A stretch of 49,196 nucleotides of DNA, from the NCBI GenBank assembly GCA_028710485.1, contig JAQTTZ010000018.1:1-49196 (forward strand), read 5' to 3'. Origin of the DNA: Bacteriovorax sp. GTDB lineage: Bacteria > Bdellovibrionota > Bacteriovoracia > Bacteriovoracales > Bacteriovoracaceae. Positions within the stretch are counted from its first letter, which is position 1. Each line of letters begins with the position of its first letter. Below, piece by piece: positions 34,665 through 43,463 of the stretch. The notes under the pieces were generated by a model. It was not told the DNA's origin and ran no database searches. It saw only the letters and a program-made list of their open reading frames with translations. The translations under genes and the position numbers were made by a program.

Positions 34665-35377
34665 TATTTATGCTTTTTATTAGTTAACTGCTCCATGAAG
34701 TCCATTTGCATTTCCTGGATTTCAAGAAGTCGTTGCCACTGGTGAGAAATAAGCTTGTCAATTTTTTCATTGAGCACGCGAATCTCAACTTCAGATTTTA
34801 GATTGACCTTGAAATCCTGTTCTTGGCTTAGGCGATCATAAACTTGCAAGCGATTCTGACTCATCATAATGATCGGAGCTTGAAGGGAAGCCAGGCAAGA
34901 AAGAAAAAGATTAAGAAGAATATAGGGGTAGGGATCAAAGCGAACTTGAGCAGCTGAATTCCAAATGACCCAAATTGAAAGCGATATAGCAAAAAGTATA
35001 ATAAAGGTCCACGAACCACCAAATCTAGCAATTTTATCCGAAAGGCGTTCGCCAAATGTTCCAGCTTTTGGATCGAACTGATTTAAATTTTTTGAAACGA
35101 CATCGTGCTCTTCCAGTGCATTTACGACTGAATTTTCAACCTCAGTCAAGTCACCCTTTTCTTCCCTGATGAGTTGTTTGAAGTATTCTCTGCGAACTTT
35201 GTTCAAATCATTAAAACAGATGTATCCATTTTCAATATCGACATTGGGATTATTTTTTAAAACAAAATTTAAAAGTGAATCGCGAATGGTTGCCAACGGA
35301 ACTATTTGCTTTAAAGAATATTTTTTTTCACAGACACTGCATTGATTCTGTTTTTTTTCTTTTAAATTTTCAGGCAT
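34664..35377 (-). CDS. DUF1003 membrane protein with N-terminal CxxC
   Basis: The 237-residue protein has an N-terminal Cys-x-x-Cys region (about residues 13-16) and helical linker, two membrane helices (about 123-142 and 150-178), and a helical C-terminal tail. This longer form with the cysteine motif is the common DUF1003 architecture. It overlaps the downstream exporter gene by one base, implying co-expression. A link to exporter function is inferred only from that coupling. Confidence 0.85.
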   Translation of the reverse strand: MPENLKEKKQNQCSVCEKKYSLKQIVPLATIRDSLLNFVLKNNPNVDIENGYICFNDLNKVRREYFKQLIREEKGDLTEVENSVVNALEEHDVVSKNLNQFDPKAGTFGERLSDKIARFGGSWTFIILFAISLSIWVIWNSAAQVRFDPYPYILLNLFLSCLASLQAPIIMMSQNRLQVYDRLSQEQDFKVNLKSEVEIRVLNEKIDKLISHQWQRLLEIQEMQMDFMEQLTNKKHK

Positions 35378-35413
35378 ATTGATCTCCAGAGAAAAATGCT
35401 TTCTAATTAGATT

Positions 35414-35663
35414 ATGTTTTTTGAAGGACTTCTGGCCATTATTATCTTTGCCAATGTTCCATTGGCGATCACTATTGCTATACTCAGTTTTCTCTGGCGA
35501 AAAAAAATCCAGTTTAAAAGTTTTTATTTTTTTCAGACTGAGCGCTGGAAGTATTTTTTCTTTCTCATTTTTTATTAGGCGAGGGTTTTACTCTACTATG
35601 AATGGGGAAGCGCTTGTGGTTATCTTTGCCGCAATGATTAATATCATTTCTATAAAAGTTTAA
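35414..35663 (+). pseudogene. Frameshifted small membrane protein (about 82 aa if corrected)
   Basis: This gap of 335 bases holds two hydrophobic frames. The first runs from ATG 35414 to TAG 35578 (54 aa, MFFEGLLAIIIFANVPLA..., ends LIFY). The second, in another frame, carries STMNGEALVVIFAAMINI to TAA at 35663. Removing one T from the six-T run at about 35568-35573 joins them to one 82-residue protein with two hydrophobic helices and a basic linker. No clear ribosome-binding site precedes the first ATG. It may be a pseudogene, a sequencing error or a slippery shift. Confidence 0.35.
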
Positions 35664-35712
35664 ATTATCTCAAGTAAATTCCGGTTAGTCCGAAATTGTT
35701 TATGGAGATTCT

Positions 35713-37023
35713 ATGACTCAAACTAAGACTAAAACAAATTCTTCTGGCAAAAAAGCTCTTACATCTTATGTAGAGATAAAAAATATAATAAGCCAGATCC
35801 TTTTTGGGGAAGAGTTAAAAAGTATTCTCAATGTGATACTTACTCACGCCGAGGGAAAACTACCTCAGACCCAAGCTTTAATATTGCTATATAATGAAAA
35901 TAGTAAATGTCTACTTTTTGGTGCAGCTCCAAGTCTGCCTGAGAGTTTTGTTCAAAAAGTTCACGGCATACAAATTGGACCAACCGCTGGATGCTGTGGA
36001 TCGGCAGCATATTTCAAAAGCACCACAGTCGTTCGAGATACTCTAAGTGATCCTCTTTGGGCCTCATATATAGGATTAGCGAAGGAGTACGGCCTGAGAG
36101 CTTGCTGGTCAGTGCCTATTCTTAATATGAAAGGAGAGCTGCTCGGAACATTTGCGCTCTATTATAAAAAGACTCATAAGCCAACTCAGAAGGAAACAAT
36201 TCTGGTGAAAGAATTGATCGATATAGCTTGTCTCGCCATTGAGAGGGAGCGATCCGCCATTCTAAAAAAAGAAAGTGAAAAAGAGATACAAATTCAGAGA
36301 ACAAATGCACTTAATTCTCTTAAGCATGCTTCAGTCGGTGAGATGGCAAAAAATATATCACACGAAGTTAATAGTCCACTTGCCATCATCCGAGGTAGTG
36401 TTCATCAAATGAATCGAATAATTGATCAGCCTGGCGATAATAAAGTAACATTAAGAATGCACACCGCGAGACTTGAGCGATCTGTTGTAAGAATTGAAAA
36501 AATTGTAAAGGGACTAAGTTCACTAACAAGAGAGGCTTCAAATGATCCATTCCTTAAAACTGATGCCCGAACTCTGATTGATGATGCGCTTTCAATCTTT
36601 CAGGAACGATTTTTAACTAGCAATGTTAGAAGTATTGTCATCGGTGAATTAGATGTTCTTTTTGAATGCCGCTCGGTTCAAATATTTCAAGTTTTAATCA
36701 GTTTATTAGATAACTCATATGAAGCAATTTCAAAATCAGAAAACCCATGGATTCTGATTCATGTTATGCAATATGATCAAAAGATTAGATTAGAAATTAC
36801 CGATAGTGGTAATGGAATCCCCACGTCAATCGTTGAAAAAATAATGGTTCCTTTGTTTACGACTAAAGTTCACTCTAGGGCCACAGGTCTTGGGCTCTCA
36901 GTCTCTCAAGCACTTATTCAGGAGCATTCGGGAAAAATCTGGTACGATAAATCATGCCATCGCACTCGATTTGTTATAGAATTGCCACTAGAACAAGTGT
37001 CATCACTAAAACAAGCAGCATAA
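35713..37023 (+). CDS. Soluble GAF-domain histidine kinase
   Basis: The 436-residue protein has an N-terminal GAF domain (about 22-178, with the typical GxxxGCCGSAAY and DPLWASY motifs), a HisKA domain with NISHEVNSPLA (His217), and a HATPase with LLDNSYEAI, DSGNGIP and GLGLSVS. There are no membrane segments, so it is cytosolic and senses a small ligand or redox signal through GAF. GGAG at 35704-35707 precedes the ATG. No response regulator is adjacent. The methyltransferase gene starts 3 bases after its stop. Confidence 0.88.
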   Translation: MTQTKTKTNSSGKKALTSYVEIKNIISQILFGEELKSILNVILTHAEGKLPQTQALILLYNENSKCLLFGAAPSLPESFVQKVHGIQIGPTAGCCGSAAYFKSTTVVRDTLSDPLWASYIGLAKEYGLRACWSVPILNMKGELLGTFALYYKKTHKPTQKETILVKELIDIACLAIERERSAILKKESEKEIQIQRTNALNSLKHASVGEMAKNISHEVNSPLAIIRGSVHQMNRIIDQPGDNKVTLRMHTARLERSVVRIEKIVKGLSSLTREASNDPFLKTDARTLIDDALSIFQERFLTSNVRSIVIGELDVLFECRSVQIFQVLISLLDNSYEAISKSENPWILIHVMQYDQKIRLEITDSGNGIPTSIVEKIMVPLFTTKVHSRATGLGLSVSQALIQEHSGKIWYDKSCHRTRFVIELPLEQVSSLKQAA

Positions 37024-37026
37024 AAA

Positions 37027-38253
37027 ATGACCGAGACAACTTCCTTAATTCATTTTCCCGATGGAAAAATTCCTGAGATTAATCTGATACGTGATGTGAG
37101 CAAGCATTTAAAGCGCGGCCATCGCTGGATCTTTGCGGATTGCTTTGATCAGAAAGAGCGCCATCAGGAAGGACTTTCAATCTTAAAATCTAGAAACGAA
37201 GTTTTGGGTTTTGGGATCGTTCAGCCAGACACCCAATTGCGCTTTAGAGTTTTATGTTTAGCTGAAGAGCCTTATGTCAGAAATAATAATCTTTTCCACA
37301 CAATGACTGTCTGGAGCGAGCTGCAATGGAAAAAAGCAGTCGAAATAAGAAAACATTTTAGTAGCGATCTTACTAATAGTTTTCGCTTGATCAATGGAGA
37401 AGGGGATGGAATGCCTGGACTTATTGTCGATATTTATGATGATACTGCTGTTATTAAGCATGACCACGAAGCGGTTGAAAAATTTTGGAATCATCAAGGA
37501 ATTGCAGCAAAGCTTATTCAAGATTTTCCCAACCTCAAAACGGTTTATTATAAAAGAAGAAATGATGATGAGGTCAAAGGGATCGAAATTTACGGGCACT
37601 TAAAAGAAGAAGTTATCTTTAAAGAAAACGGAAGTCTTTTTGCAACCAATATTCGCGATGCCGCGAAAACTGGATTTTTTCTAGATCAAAGAGATAACCG
37701 CAAATTAATTGGACAATTCTCTCACCAAAAAAGTGTACTGAATCTTTTTAGCTATACTGCCGGCTTTTCTGTCTTTGCCGCAAAGGGTGGAGCGCGCGAA
37801 GTGACCAGTGTTGATATTTCCAAAGCTGCGACTCTTGCGGCCGGAAGAAATTTTGAAGTGAATGGACTCAAGACAAAGCATGAAGCTATTGCTCAGGATG
37901 CATTTCTATTTATCGATGAACGAATTAAAGAAAAAGCTAAATGGGATATGGTTATTACCGATCCCCCAAGCTTTGCACCCAATCAAAAATCTGTCGAAAC
38001 GGCAATTGAAGCTTATGTGAAAATATTTTCTCAATCTCTGAAATTGGTTAACCCCAACGGATTATTTGCAGCGAGCTCTTGTTCAAGTCATATCAGTACA
38101 GATAAGTTTTTAGAAATTTGCCGCGAATCTTTTTCAAAAAATAGAAAGAAAGGAACAATCGTTTATTTTGGAGGTCAGCCGTTTGATCATCCGTATCCAA
38201 TGGCGATGGACGAATTGCGCTATCTGAAATTTGCCCTTTTTAGAGTTGACTAA
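37027..38253 (+). CDS. rlmI: RlmI-like SAM-dependent rRNA (cytosine-C5) methyltransferase
   Basis: The 408-residue protein has an N-terminal PUA-like region, a middle EEHD-type domain and a C-terminal Rossmann methyltransferase. Landmarks are TGFFLDQRDNR, LNLFSYTAGFSVFAAKGGA (AdoMet-binding), the catalytic DPPSFA (Asp312), and SCSSH with Cys352, the expected nucleophile of m5C enzymes. This matches the RlmI family that methylates C1962 of 23S rRNA in E. coli. It follows the GAF kinase by 3 bases and precedes the oligopeptidase by 3 bases. Confidence 0.9.
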   Translation: MTETTSLIHFPDGKIPEINLIRDVSKHLKRGHRWIFADCFDQKERHQEGLSILKSRNEVLGFGIVQPDTQLRFRVLCLAEEPYVRNNNLFHTMTVWSELQWKKAVEIRKHFSSDLTNSFRLINGEGDGMPGLIVDIYDDTAVIKHDHEAVEKFWNHQGIAAKLIQDFPNLKTVYYKRRNDDEVKGIEIYGHLKEEVIFKENGSLFATNIRDAAKTGFFLDQRDNRKLIGQFSHQKSVLNLFSYTAGFSVFAAKGGAREVTSVDISKAATLAAGRNFEVNGLKTKHEAIAQDAFLFIDERIKEKAKWDMVITDPPSFAPNQKSVETAIEAYVKIFSQSLKLVNPNGLFAASSCSSHISTDKFLEICRESFSKNRKKGTIVYFGGQPFDHPYPMAMDELRYLKFALFRVD

Positions 38254-38256
38254 AAT

Positions 38257-40281
38257 ATGACTGATAGAAAGCTTGAAAGACTATTATATCTCGAAGATGT
38301 TGAAGGTGAGAAAGCACTTGAATGGGCAGCCCATCAAACCCAGCAAGCAACTGATCATTTAAAACAAGATCCTCGTTTTGCTTCGGTATTTGAAGACATC
38401 CTTACGGGATATCAAGACAAGAATCGTTTAAAGATGGGTATTATTCATCATTTTTATTATTACAATTTTTGGCAAGATGAAATCAATCCCAAAGGACTGT
38501 GGAGAAGAATTAAACTTTCCGAATTTAATTCAGGCAATTGGGACAACTTGTTTGATTTTGATAAGTGGTTCAAGGATACGGAAGAAAATTTAACTTACAG
38601 TAGTTTTGAGCCCCACCCTGATCCTAAGAACGATCATCTCGTGATGCTCTCTCTTTCTGTTGGCGGAAAAGATGCGAATGTAATCAGAGAATTTGATCTT
38701 ATACAAAAAATATTTGTCAATGATGGATTCAATCTTTCAGAAGCCAAGCAAACATTTGCCTGGAGATCTCACGATGAAATTTTGATTGCAGTTGGAAAGT
38801 TAACTAACTCTGGTTATCCTGGACAGCTTCTTCTTTTAAAGCGCCATCAAAAAATAGAAAATGCTAAAGTTCTTTTTAAAACTTCAAAAGAGAATATGGG
38901 GTTGTGGGTAACTCATTATGAATACACTTCTGATGGTTTAGAAAAAAAAATGATAGCGCTCGATGAACGTGTAGGATTTTATACGGGATTCAGTCATATT
39001 ATTGATGAGGACCAGGTTAAAAAACTCAATATACCTGAAGACGCAGAGCTTTTATGCTACTACGAAAATTCTTTTGTCTTTCGTTTAAAATCCCTGTGGA
39101 ATTCATTTTTGGCGGATTCAGTTTTAATAAGCACTATCTCTTCATTAACGGAAGCAGACTCGGTCGAAGTGGAATGTCTATGGTCTCCCAAAAATAGAAT
39201 TTCTTTTCAATCTTTTTTTGTCAATAGCGGTAAATTTTTTATTAGGCTTAGTGAAAATGTTCTTTCTTCAATATTTGAACTAAAAAAGAAAGATAATTCA
39301 TGGGGACTTGAGAGAATCACTCCTGATAATAAATCGACTTTTAGTATGGTGGCATTCGACCAGCAATCTGAACTTGCCATTATCGCCGAAAACAGTTTTT
39401 TAATACCAACAACTCTACACCTCTATAATTCCAAATCTGCAGAATTGACACTTTTTCAGCAAGGCAGTTCACGTTTTTCGTCAGTTGATTTTGAAGTTGA
39501 GCAGTGGTGGAGCACCAGTCTTGATGGAGAAAAAATTCCCTATTTTATTATCAAGAAAAAAAATCTTAAATTCGATGGTCAAAATCCAGTATGGCTTTAT
39601 GGCTACGGTGGATTTGAAATTTCACTTGAGCCATTTTATCTTGGGATGAGAGGAAAGCTCTGGTTGGAAAAAGGCGGAGTTTTTGTCTGGTCAAATATCC
39701 GTGGTGGAGGGGAGTTTGGACCTTCATGGCATCAAGCTGCGCTTAAAATGAATCGCCATCTCTGTTATCAGGATTTTTCTTCAATTGCAGAAGACCTGAT
39801 CCAGAGAAAACTAACAAATGAAAAAAAGATTTTAATTGCAGGGGGAAGTAATGGCGGATTACTGGTAGGAACTTCTTTTACTAAAAGACCAGAACTTTTT
39901 AAAGCAGTCATTTGCGCAGTACCTCTGCTCGATATGATTAGATCCCACCTATTGCATGCAGGAGCAAGTTGGGTTGCAGAATACGGAAGTCCGGAAGAAG
40001 GCCCTGAAATGAAAGCTTATCTTGAGAGCTATTCTCCACTTCAAAATGTTAAGCCGGGGGTCCAATATCCAGCGACCTTTTTTCATACTTCAACTTATGA
40101 TGACCGTGTTCATCCAGGCCACGCCAGAAAAATGGCGGCTCGAATGATCGAAGAAAATCAAAAAGTTTATTTTCATGAAGAAAGAGAAGGTGGTCATCAG
40201 GGAAGGACATCTCCTGCAAAAAATGCTGAGAACGAGGCCCTACATATGATTTTTGCCTATCAGGAACTGGGCATTAGTTAG
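38257..40281 (+). CDS. Prolyl oligopeptidase family (S9) serine peptidase
   Basis: The 674-residue protein has an N-terminal beta-propeller (about 60-425) and a C-terminal alpha/beta-hydrolase domain. The triad is Ser531 (GGSNGG), Asp615/616 (YDDRVHPGH) and His647 (EGGHQGR). The NIRGGGEFG loop near residue 480 is a standard POP motif. There is no signal peptide, so it is probably cytosolic and cleaves short Pro-containing peptides. Length (674) is slightly shorter than the usual 700. It converges on the DUF2799 lipoprotein gene with an 8-base overlap. Confidence 0.92.
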   Translation: MTDRKLERLLYLEDVEGEKALEWAAHQTQQATDHLKQDPRFASVFEDILTGYQDKNRLKMGIIHHFYYYNFWQDEINPKGLWRRIKLSEFNSGNWDNLFDFDKWFKDTEENLTYSSFEPHPDPKNDHLVMLSLSVGGKDANVIREFDLIQKIFVNDGFNLSEAKQTFAWRSHDEILIAVGKLTNSGYPGQLLLLKRHQKIENAKVLFKTSKENMGLWVTHYEYTSDGLEKKMIALDERVGFYTGFSHIIDEDQVKKLNIPEDAELLCYYENSFVFRLKSLWNSFLADSVLISTISSLTEADSVEVECLWSPKNRISFQSFFVNSGKFFIRLSENVLSSIFELKKKDNSWGLERITPDNKSTFSMVAFDQQSELAIIAENSFLIPTTLHLYNSKSAELTLFQQGSSRFSSVDFEVEQWWSTSLDGEKIPYFIIKKKNLKFDGQNPVWLYGYGGFEISLEPFYLGMRGKLWLEKGGVFVWSNIRGGGEFGPSWHQAALKMNRHLCYQDFSSIAEDLIQRKLTNEKKILIAGGSNGGLLVGTSFTKRPELFKAVICAVPLLDMIRSHLLHAGASWVAEYGSPEEGPEMKAYLESYSPLQNVKPGVQYPATFFHTSTYDDRVHPGHARKMAARMIEENQKVYFHEEREGGHQGRTSPAKNAENEALHMIFAYQELGIS

Positions 40282-40813
40282 TGTGAATTAAACTCATCCC
40301 TTGTTGTTCTAGTGCCTGAATCTCACGCTTCAGAGAAAGCATATAGTCTTGAGTTCTTTTTAAGTCATCTTTTAAGGCCTGCGAAGCTGGATTTTTTTCA
40401 GAAGCGGCCTTCAGCTCTTTGATTTTTTCTTCAACTTCAATCACCTGATCTTTTTTGTCGTATACTTTTTTCCCAATTAAAAATTTTTCACGAAAGAGTT
40501 CTTCTTTTTCTAGCGGACAAAAACTTTTATAGAGATCGCCCTTTTTGCCCATTTCAAAACCTTGAAAAGGTGTGCAAAAATTACTCCAACCCATATTAAA
40601 GCCCATTTGATAAGCTTCAAGGTTCACAGCTTCATCACTGGTCACACAAACTCTTCTAAGCTCTTCTGAGAGGTTAGATAGGCCTCGTTTGCCATGATCA
40701 AGCCCTAAGTACTTCATGTCTTTCTTACAATCATCTTTGCTGATTAATGAGGAGCAAGAGGTGGCAAGCAGGAGAGTTGTGAGTGTCAGTGGGATCAGTA
40801 AGATTTTTTTCAT
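40274..40813 (-). CDS. DUF2799 lipoprotein
   Basis: The 179-residue protein has a signal peptide with lipobox (LLATSC, lipidated Cys20) and a DUF2799-like body with GFNMGWSNFCTPFQGFEMGKKG and further cysteines, then a helical coiled tail (about 120-175). It is an outer or inner membrane lipoprotein of unknown function. The start is unusual: TATAAT ends 7 bases before the ATG and there is no Shine-Dalgarno, so the mRNA may be leaderless. It overlaps the 3' end of the oligopeptidase gene by 8 bases. Confidence 0.8.
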   Translation of the reverse strand: MKKILLIPLTLTTLLLATSCSSLISKDDCKKDMKYLGLDHGKRGLSNLSEELRRVCVTSDEAVNLEAYQMGFNMGWSNFCTPFQGFEMGKKGDLYKSFCPLEKEELFREKFLIGKKVYDKKDQVIEVEEKIKELKAASEKNPASQALKDDLKRTQDYMLSLKREIQALEQQGMSLIHTN

Positions 40814-40820
40814 GGTCTAA

Positions 40821-40850
40821 ATTATAACCCCAAGTTCCCAAGATCGGCAA
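40821..40850 (-). promoter_or_regulatory. Sigma-70-like promoter for the DUF2799 lipoprotein gene
   Basis: On the minus strand TTGCCG (40850-40845) and TATAAT (40826-40821) are separated by 18 bases. The start ATG (40813) is only 7 bases downstream of the -10 box, which puts the likely transcription start on the ATG itself. Confidence 0.55.
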
Positions 40851-40890
40851 AAACTGCTATGAAAGTTTTGCCTCTTTAAATTTTATTTGA

Positions 40891-42768
40891 ATGCTTGAAA
40901 ATAGAGTAATGGGAAATACAAAATTCAAAGAGTCAAGACCATCAAAAGAAACCAACAAAGAAAATTCCGGTTATCCAAAATTTAAAGAGATTGATGGTAG
41001 TCATCCTCTGAAAATCGCAGTTCCCGAAGCTGTCGTGGAGTACCAAGTACGCACAAGGCATGGGGGACAAGTTGCATTCTTTAACTTTGAACTGGCCATA
41101 GAGCTTGGCCTCATTCCAGAAAATCATTCCTACGAACTCACGAAAGAGTTAAAGGAAGAAATTCTTCAGACATTCAGTATCGTAATTATCAACGAGTACG
41201 ATATGATGAATAATTTCAATTATCCCAAAGAGGAAATTAGACCCAAGACATACATGGCCACTCGATATTTGCAACTTCAGCATCCTTGCAAGAAAGGAAC
41301 AACTTCTGGAGACGGGCGGAGTGTCTGGAATGGCCAGATTAATAACAAGGGAAAATCTTATGATGTCTCAAGTTGTGGAACAGGTGCTACAAAATTGAGT
41401 CCAGCTTGTAATATTAATAAAAAATTCTACCAAACCGGAGATCCAACTGTTTCTTATGGTTGTGGATATTCTGAAAAAGATGAAGGCCTGAGCTCTCTTT
41501 TTTTTAGTGAAGTCTTGGCAAAAAATGGACTAGAGACAGAAAGAGTTTTGGCAATCATTGAATTTCCAAAAGGCTTAGCGATTAATGTGCGCGTTCATGA
41601 AAATCTTTTGCGCCCTTCACATATGTTTAATCATCTAAAACAAAACAACCTACCAACTTTAAAAAGAGTGGTGGACTATTATATCGAACGCCAAATTAAA
41701 AATAAAATTTGGAAAAATGTTCCAACTGATCCTAAATCTCATTACGATTTTTTCTTAATGAAAATGGTAGAAACATTTGCTCAAATGTCTGCTAATTTTG
41801 AAGACCAATATATCTTCTGCTGGTTGGATTGGGATGGAGACAATATTTTAATGGATGGGGGAATCATTGATTATGGTTCTGTCAGACAATTTGGTCTTTA
41901 CCACCACGAATACCGTTACGATGATGTTCAAAGATGGTCGACATCGATAAAAGAGCAAAAACAAAAGGCCCGTTATATTGTTCAAACTTTTGCCCAAATT
42001 GTCGATTATATAAAAAATGAAAGAAAGAAGACAATTGATGATTTCAAAAATCACCATGCTATGCAAACTTTTGACAAGCAATTTTTTGATTTCAAAAATC
42101 ATAATATCCTGACAAAAATGGGATTTAATGCCAAGTACACAGAAACGCTTCTAGAGCATTACCGTAAAGAAGTTGAAGATTTTAGAAATGACTTCACCTA
42201 TTTTGAAATGGCAAAATCAGTAAAAGGTCTTCAAAAAGTTCCAGATGGAATTAATTGGAATGCTATTTTCTGTATGCGCGATATTCTCAGAGAGCTGCCC
42301 CAAGTCTATCTTTCGCGCGGAATAAGTGGCGTAGTAAGTGAAACGGAATTTATCGATATTATTAAGTCGAGTTATGCGACAAAAACAGATCTCAAAAGAT
42401 CTATAAGACGAAGCCTCAAAATTAGAAGTTTTCAAAAGAATTATATTAAACTAATTAATTTAGTCTCTAAAAAATTAAAAGAAACTCCAGAGAAAGTTCT
42501 TTTAGATGTTTCAATGAGATCATCGGTCATCAATAAATATGACCGCGTAACAGGGGATTCAATTTCCACCATTGTCGAAAAAGTGATGGCACGAAAACCA
42601 AAACTTTCGGCAGAGGATATTTCATTGATCTTAAAAGAGTTCACAGAATACCAAAATCTCAATCCCGATAAAGAGCGGAGACCTTCAAATTTTGAATCTG
42701 AAAAAGAGCAATCTCGAATGGTAAAAGGCATGCTTCAAATCGTTAGAGAGTATAGAGACGGGATATGA
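40891..42768 (+). CDS. SelO-related pseudokinase with Lys-to-Cys change
   Basis: The 625-residue protein aligns by eye with SelO/YdiU AMPylase pseudokinases over residues 120-345. Matches are GDGR (140-143), the glycine-rich loop CGTG (SelO KGAG), Glu198 in KDEGLSS (SelO IRESL), DGDN with Asn318 (SelO NTDN) and Asp327 in IDYG (SelO DYGPF). The residue that should be the ATP-binding lysine is Cys162. SelO's C-terminal redox Cys is absent and a C-terminal 250-residue extension is novel. Nucleotide binding may be altered. Two ATGs (40891 and 40909) are possible; neither has a strong ribosome site. Its end overlaps the peptidase gene by 4 bases. Confidence 0.6.
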   Translation: MLENRVMGNTKFKESRPSKETNKENSGYPKFKEIDGSHPLKIAVPEAVVEYQVRTRHGGQVAFFNFELAIELGLIPENHSYELTKELKEEILQTFSIVIINEYDMMNNFNYPKEEIRPKTYMATRYLQLQHPCKKGTTSGDGRSVWNGQINNKGKSYDVSSCGTGATKLSPACNINKKFYQTGDPTVSYGCGYSEKDEGLSSLFFSEVLAKNGLETERVLAIIEFPKGLAINVRVHENLLRPSHMFNHLKQNNLPTLKRVVDYYIERQIKNKIWKNVPTDPKSHYDFFLMKMVETFAQMSANFEDQYIFCWLDWDGDNILMDGGIIDYGSVRQFGLYHHEYRYDDVQRWSTSIKEQKQKARYIVQTFAQIVDYIKNERKKTIDDFKNHHAMQTFDKQFFDFKNHNILTKMGFNAKYTETLLEHYRKEVEDFRNDFTYFEMAKSVKGLQKVPDGINWNAIFCMRDILRELPQVYLSRGISGVVSETEFIDIIKSSYATKTDLKRSIRRSLKIRSFQKNYIKLINLVSKKLKETPEKVLLDVSMRSSVINKYDRVTGDSISTIVEKVMARKPKLSAEDISLILKEFTEYQNLNPDKERRPSNFESEKEQSRMVKGMLQIVREYRDGI

Positions 42769-43463
42769 AACTAGTTCTATATTCCGGAGGGACTGAAGAT
42801 GAAAATCGTTTTCTCAATTTGCGTGCATTAGAATTAACTCACGTTAAATCTCCTAAACTAACACTCATACCTTCAAGCTCTTATGATGCGGAAAATGACT
42901 TCAAGTTTTTTGTTCAAGAGTTTTCTGAGTTTGGTGTTCAGCGCTTTATGCTATTTTGTGTGGATACCCCCTATACTAAAACATTATTACAAGAAGTTCT
43001 TAAAAGTGACCTGATTTTCTTAGGTGGTGGAAATACCTTTTACTTTTTAAAGCATTTGAAAAAAGCGGGGATGTTTGCACATTTCGATAAGTTTTTAAAA
43101 CGCGGTGGAGTTCTATGTGGTCTTTCTGCTGGGGCAATCATCTTAACTCCACATGTACATACCGCCAGTTTTCCTCATTTTGATCGCGATGAAAATCCTT
43201 GGGATATGAAAAATCTTTCAGCAATGAGGTTGGTTAAATTTGAATTTTTCCCCCATTATAAAAATTCAAAACGATATGATGCTGAACTTCTCCATCATTC
43301 TAAAAAATCAAAGATCCCACTATATGGATGTTCAGACGGAGGAGGGATCATTATTGATGGAGATCAGATTTCATTTGTCGGAAAGTGTTTTCAGTTTTAT
43401 AGCGGAAAAAAATTATCTCTTGTTATAAATAAGCTGACTTTAAGAACAGAGGCCCATTCATGA
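42765..43463 (+). CDS. S51 family peptidase (peptidase E / cyanophycinase-like)
   Basis: The 232-residue protein has the S51 fold with GLSAGA (Ser121 nucleophile), GGGNT near residue 88, and FFPHY (His164), the layout of peptidase E (aspartyl dipeptidase), which is cytosolic. No signal peptide is present. The third triad member is not clear, perhaps Asp after His or the Glu/Asp near 145. It starts within the stop of the SelO-like gene and its end overlaps the protein-glutaminase gene by 4 bases, so it is made together with both. Peptidase E and cyanophycinase are hard to separate by eye; length suggests the former. Confidence 0.82.
   Translation: MKLVLYSGGTEDENRFLNLRALELTHVKSPKLTLIPSSSYDAENDFKFFVQEFSEFGVQRFMLFCVDTPYTKTLLQEVLKSDLIFLGGGNTFYFLKHLKKAGMFAHFDKFLKRGGVLCGLSAGAIILTPHVHTASFPHFDRDENPWDMKNLSAMRLVKFEFFPHYKNSKRYDAELLHHSKKSKIPLYGCSDGGGIIIDGDQISFVGKCFQFYSGKKLSLVINKLTLRTEAHS

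Noticed and set aside
35379-35663. 94-aa plus-strand ORF from ATG 35379 as a gene
   Set aside because: The first half looks non-coding; only its end, joined to the 35414 frame by a one-base shift, looks like protein.
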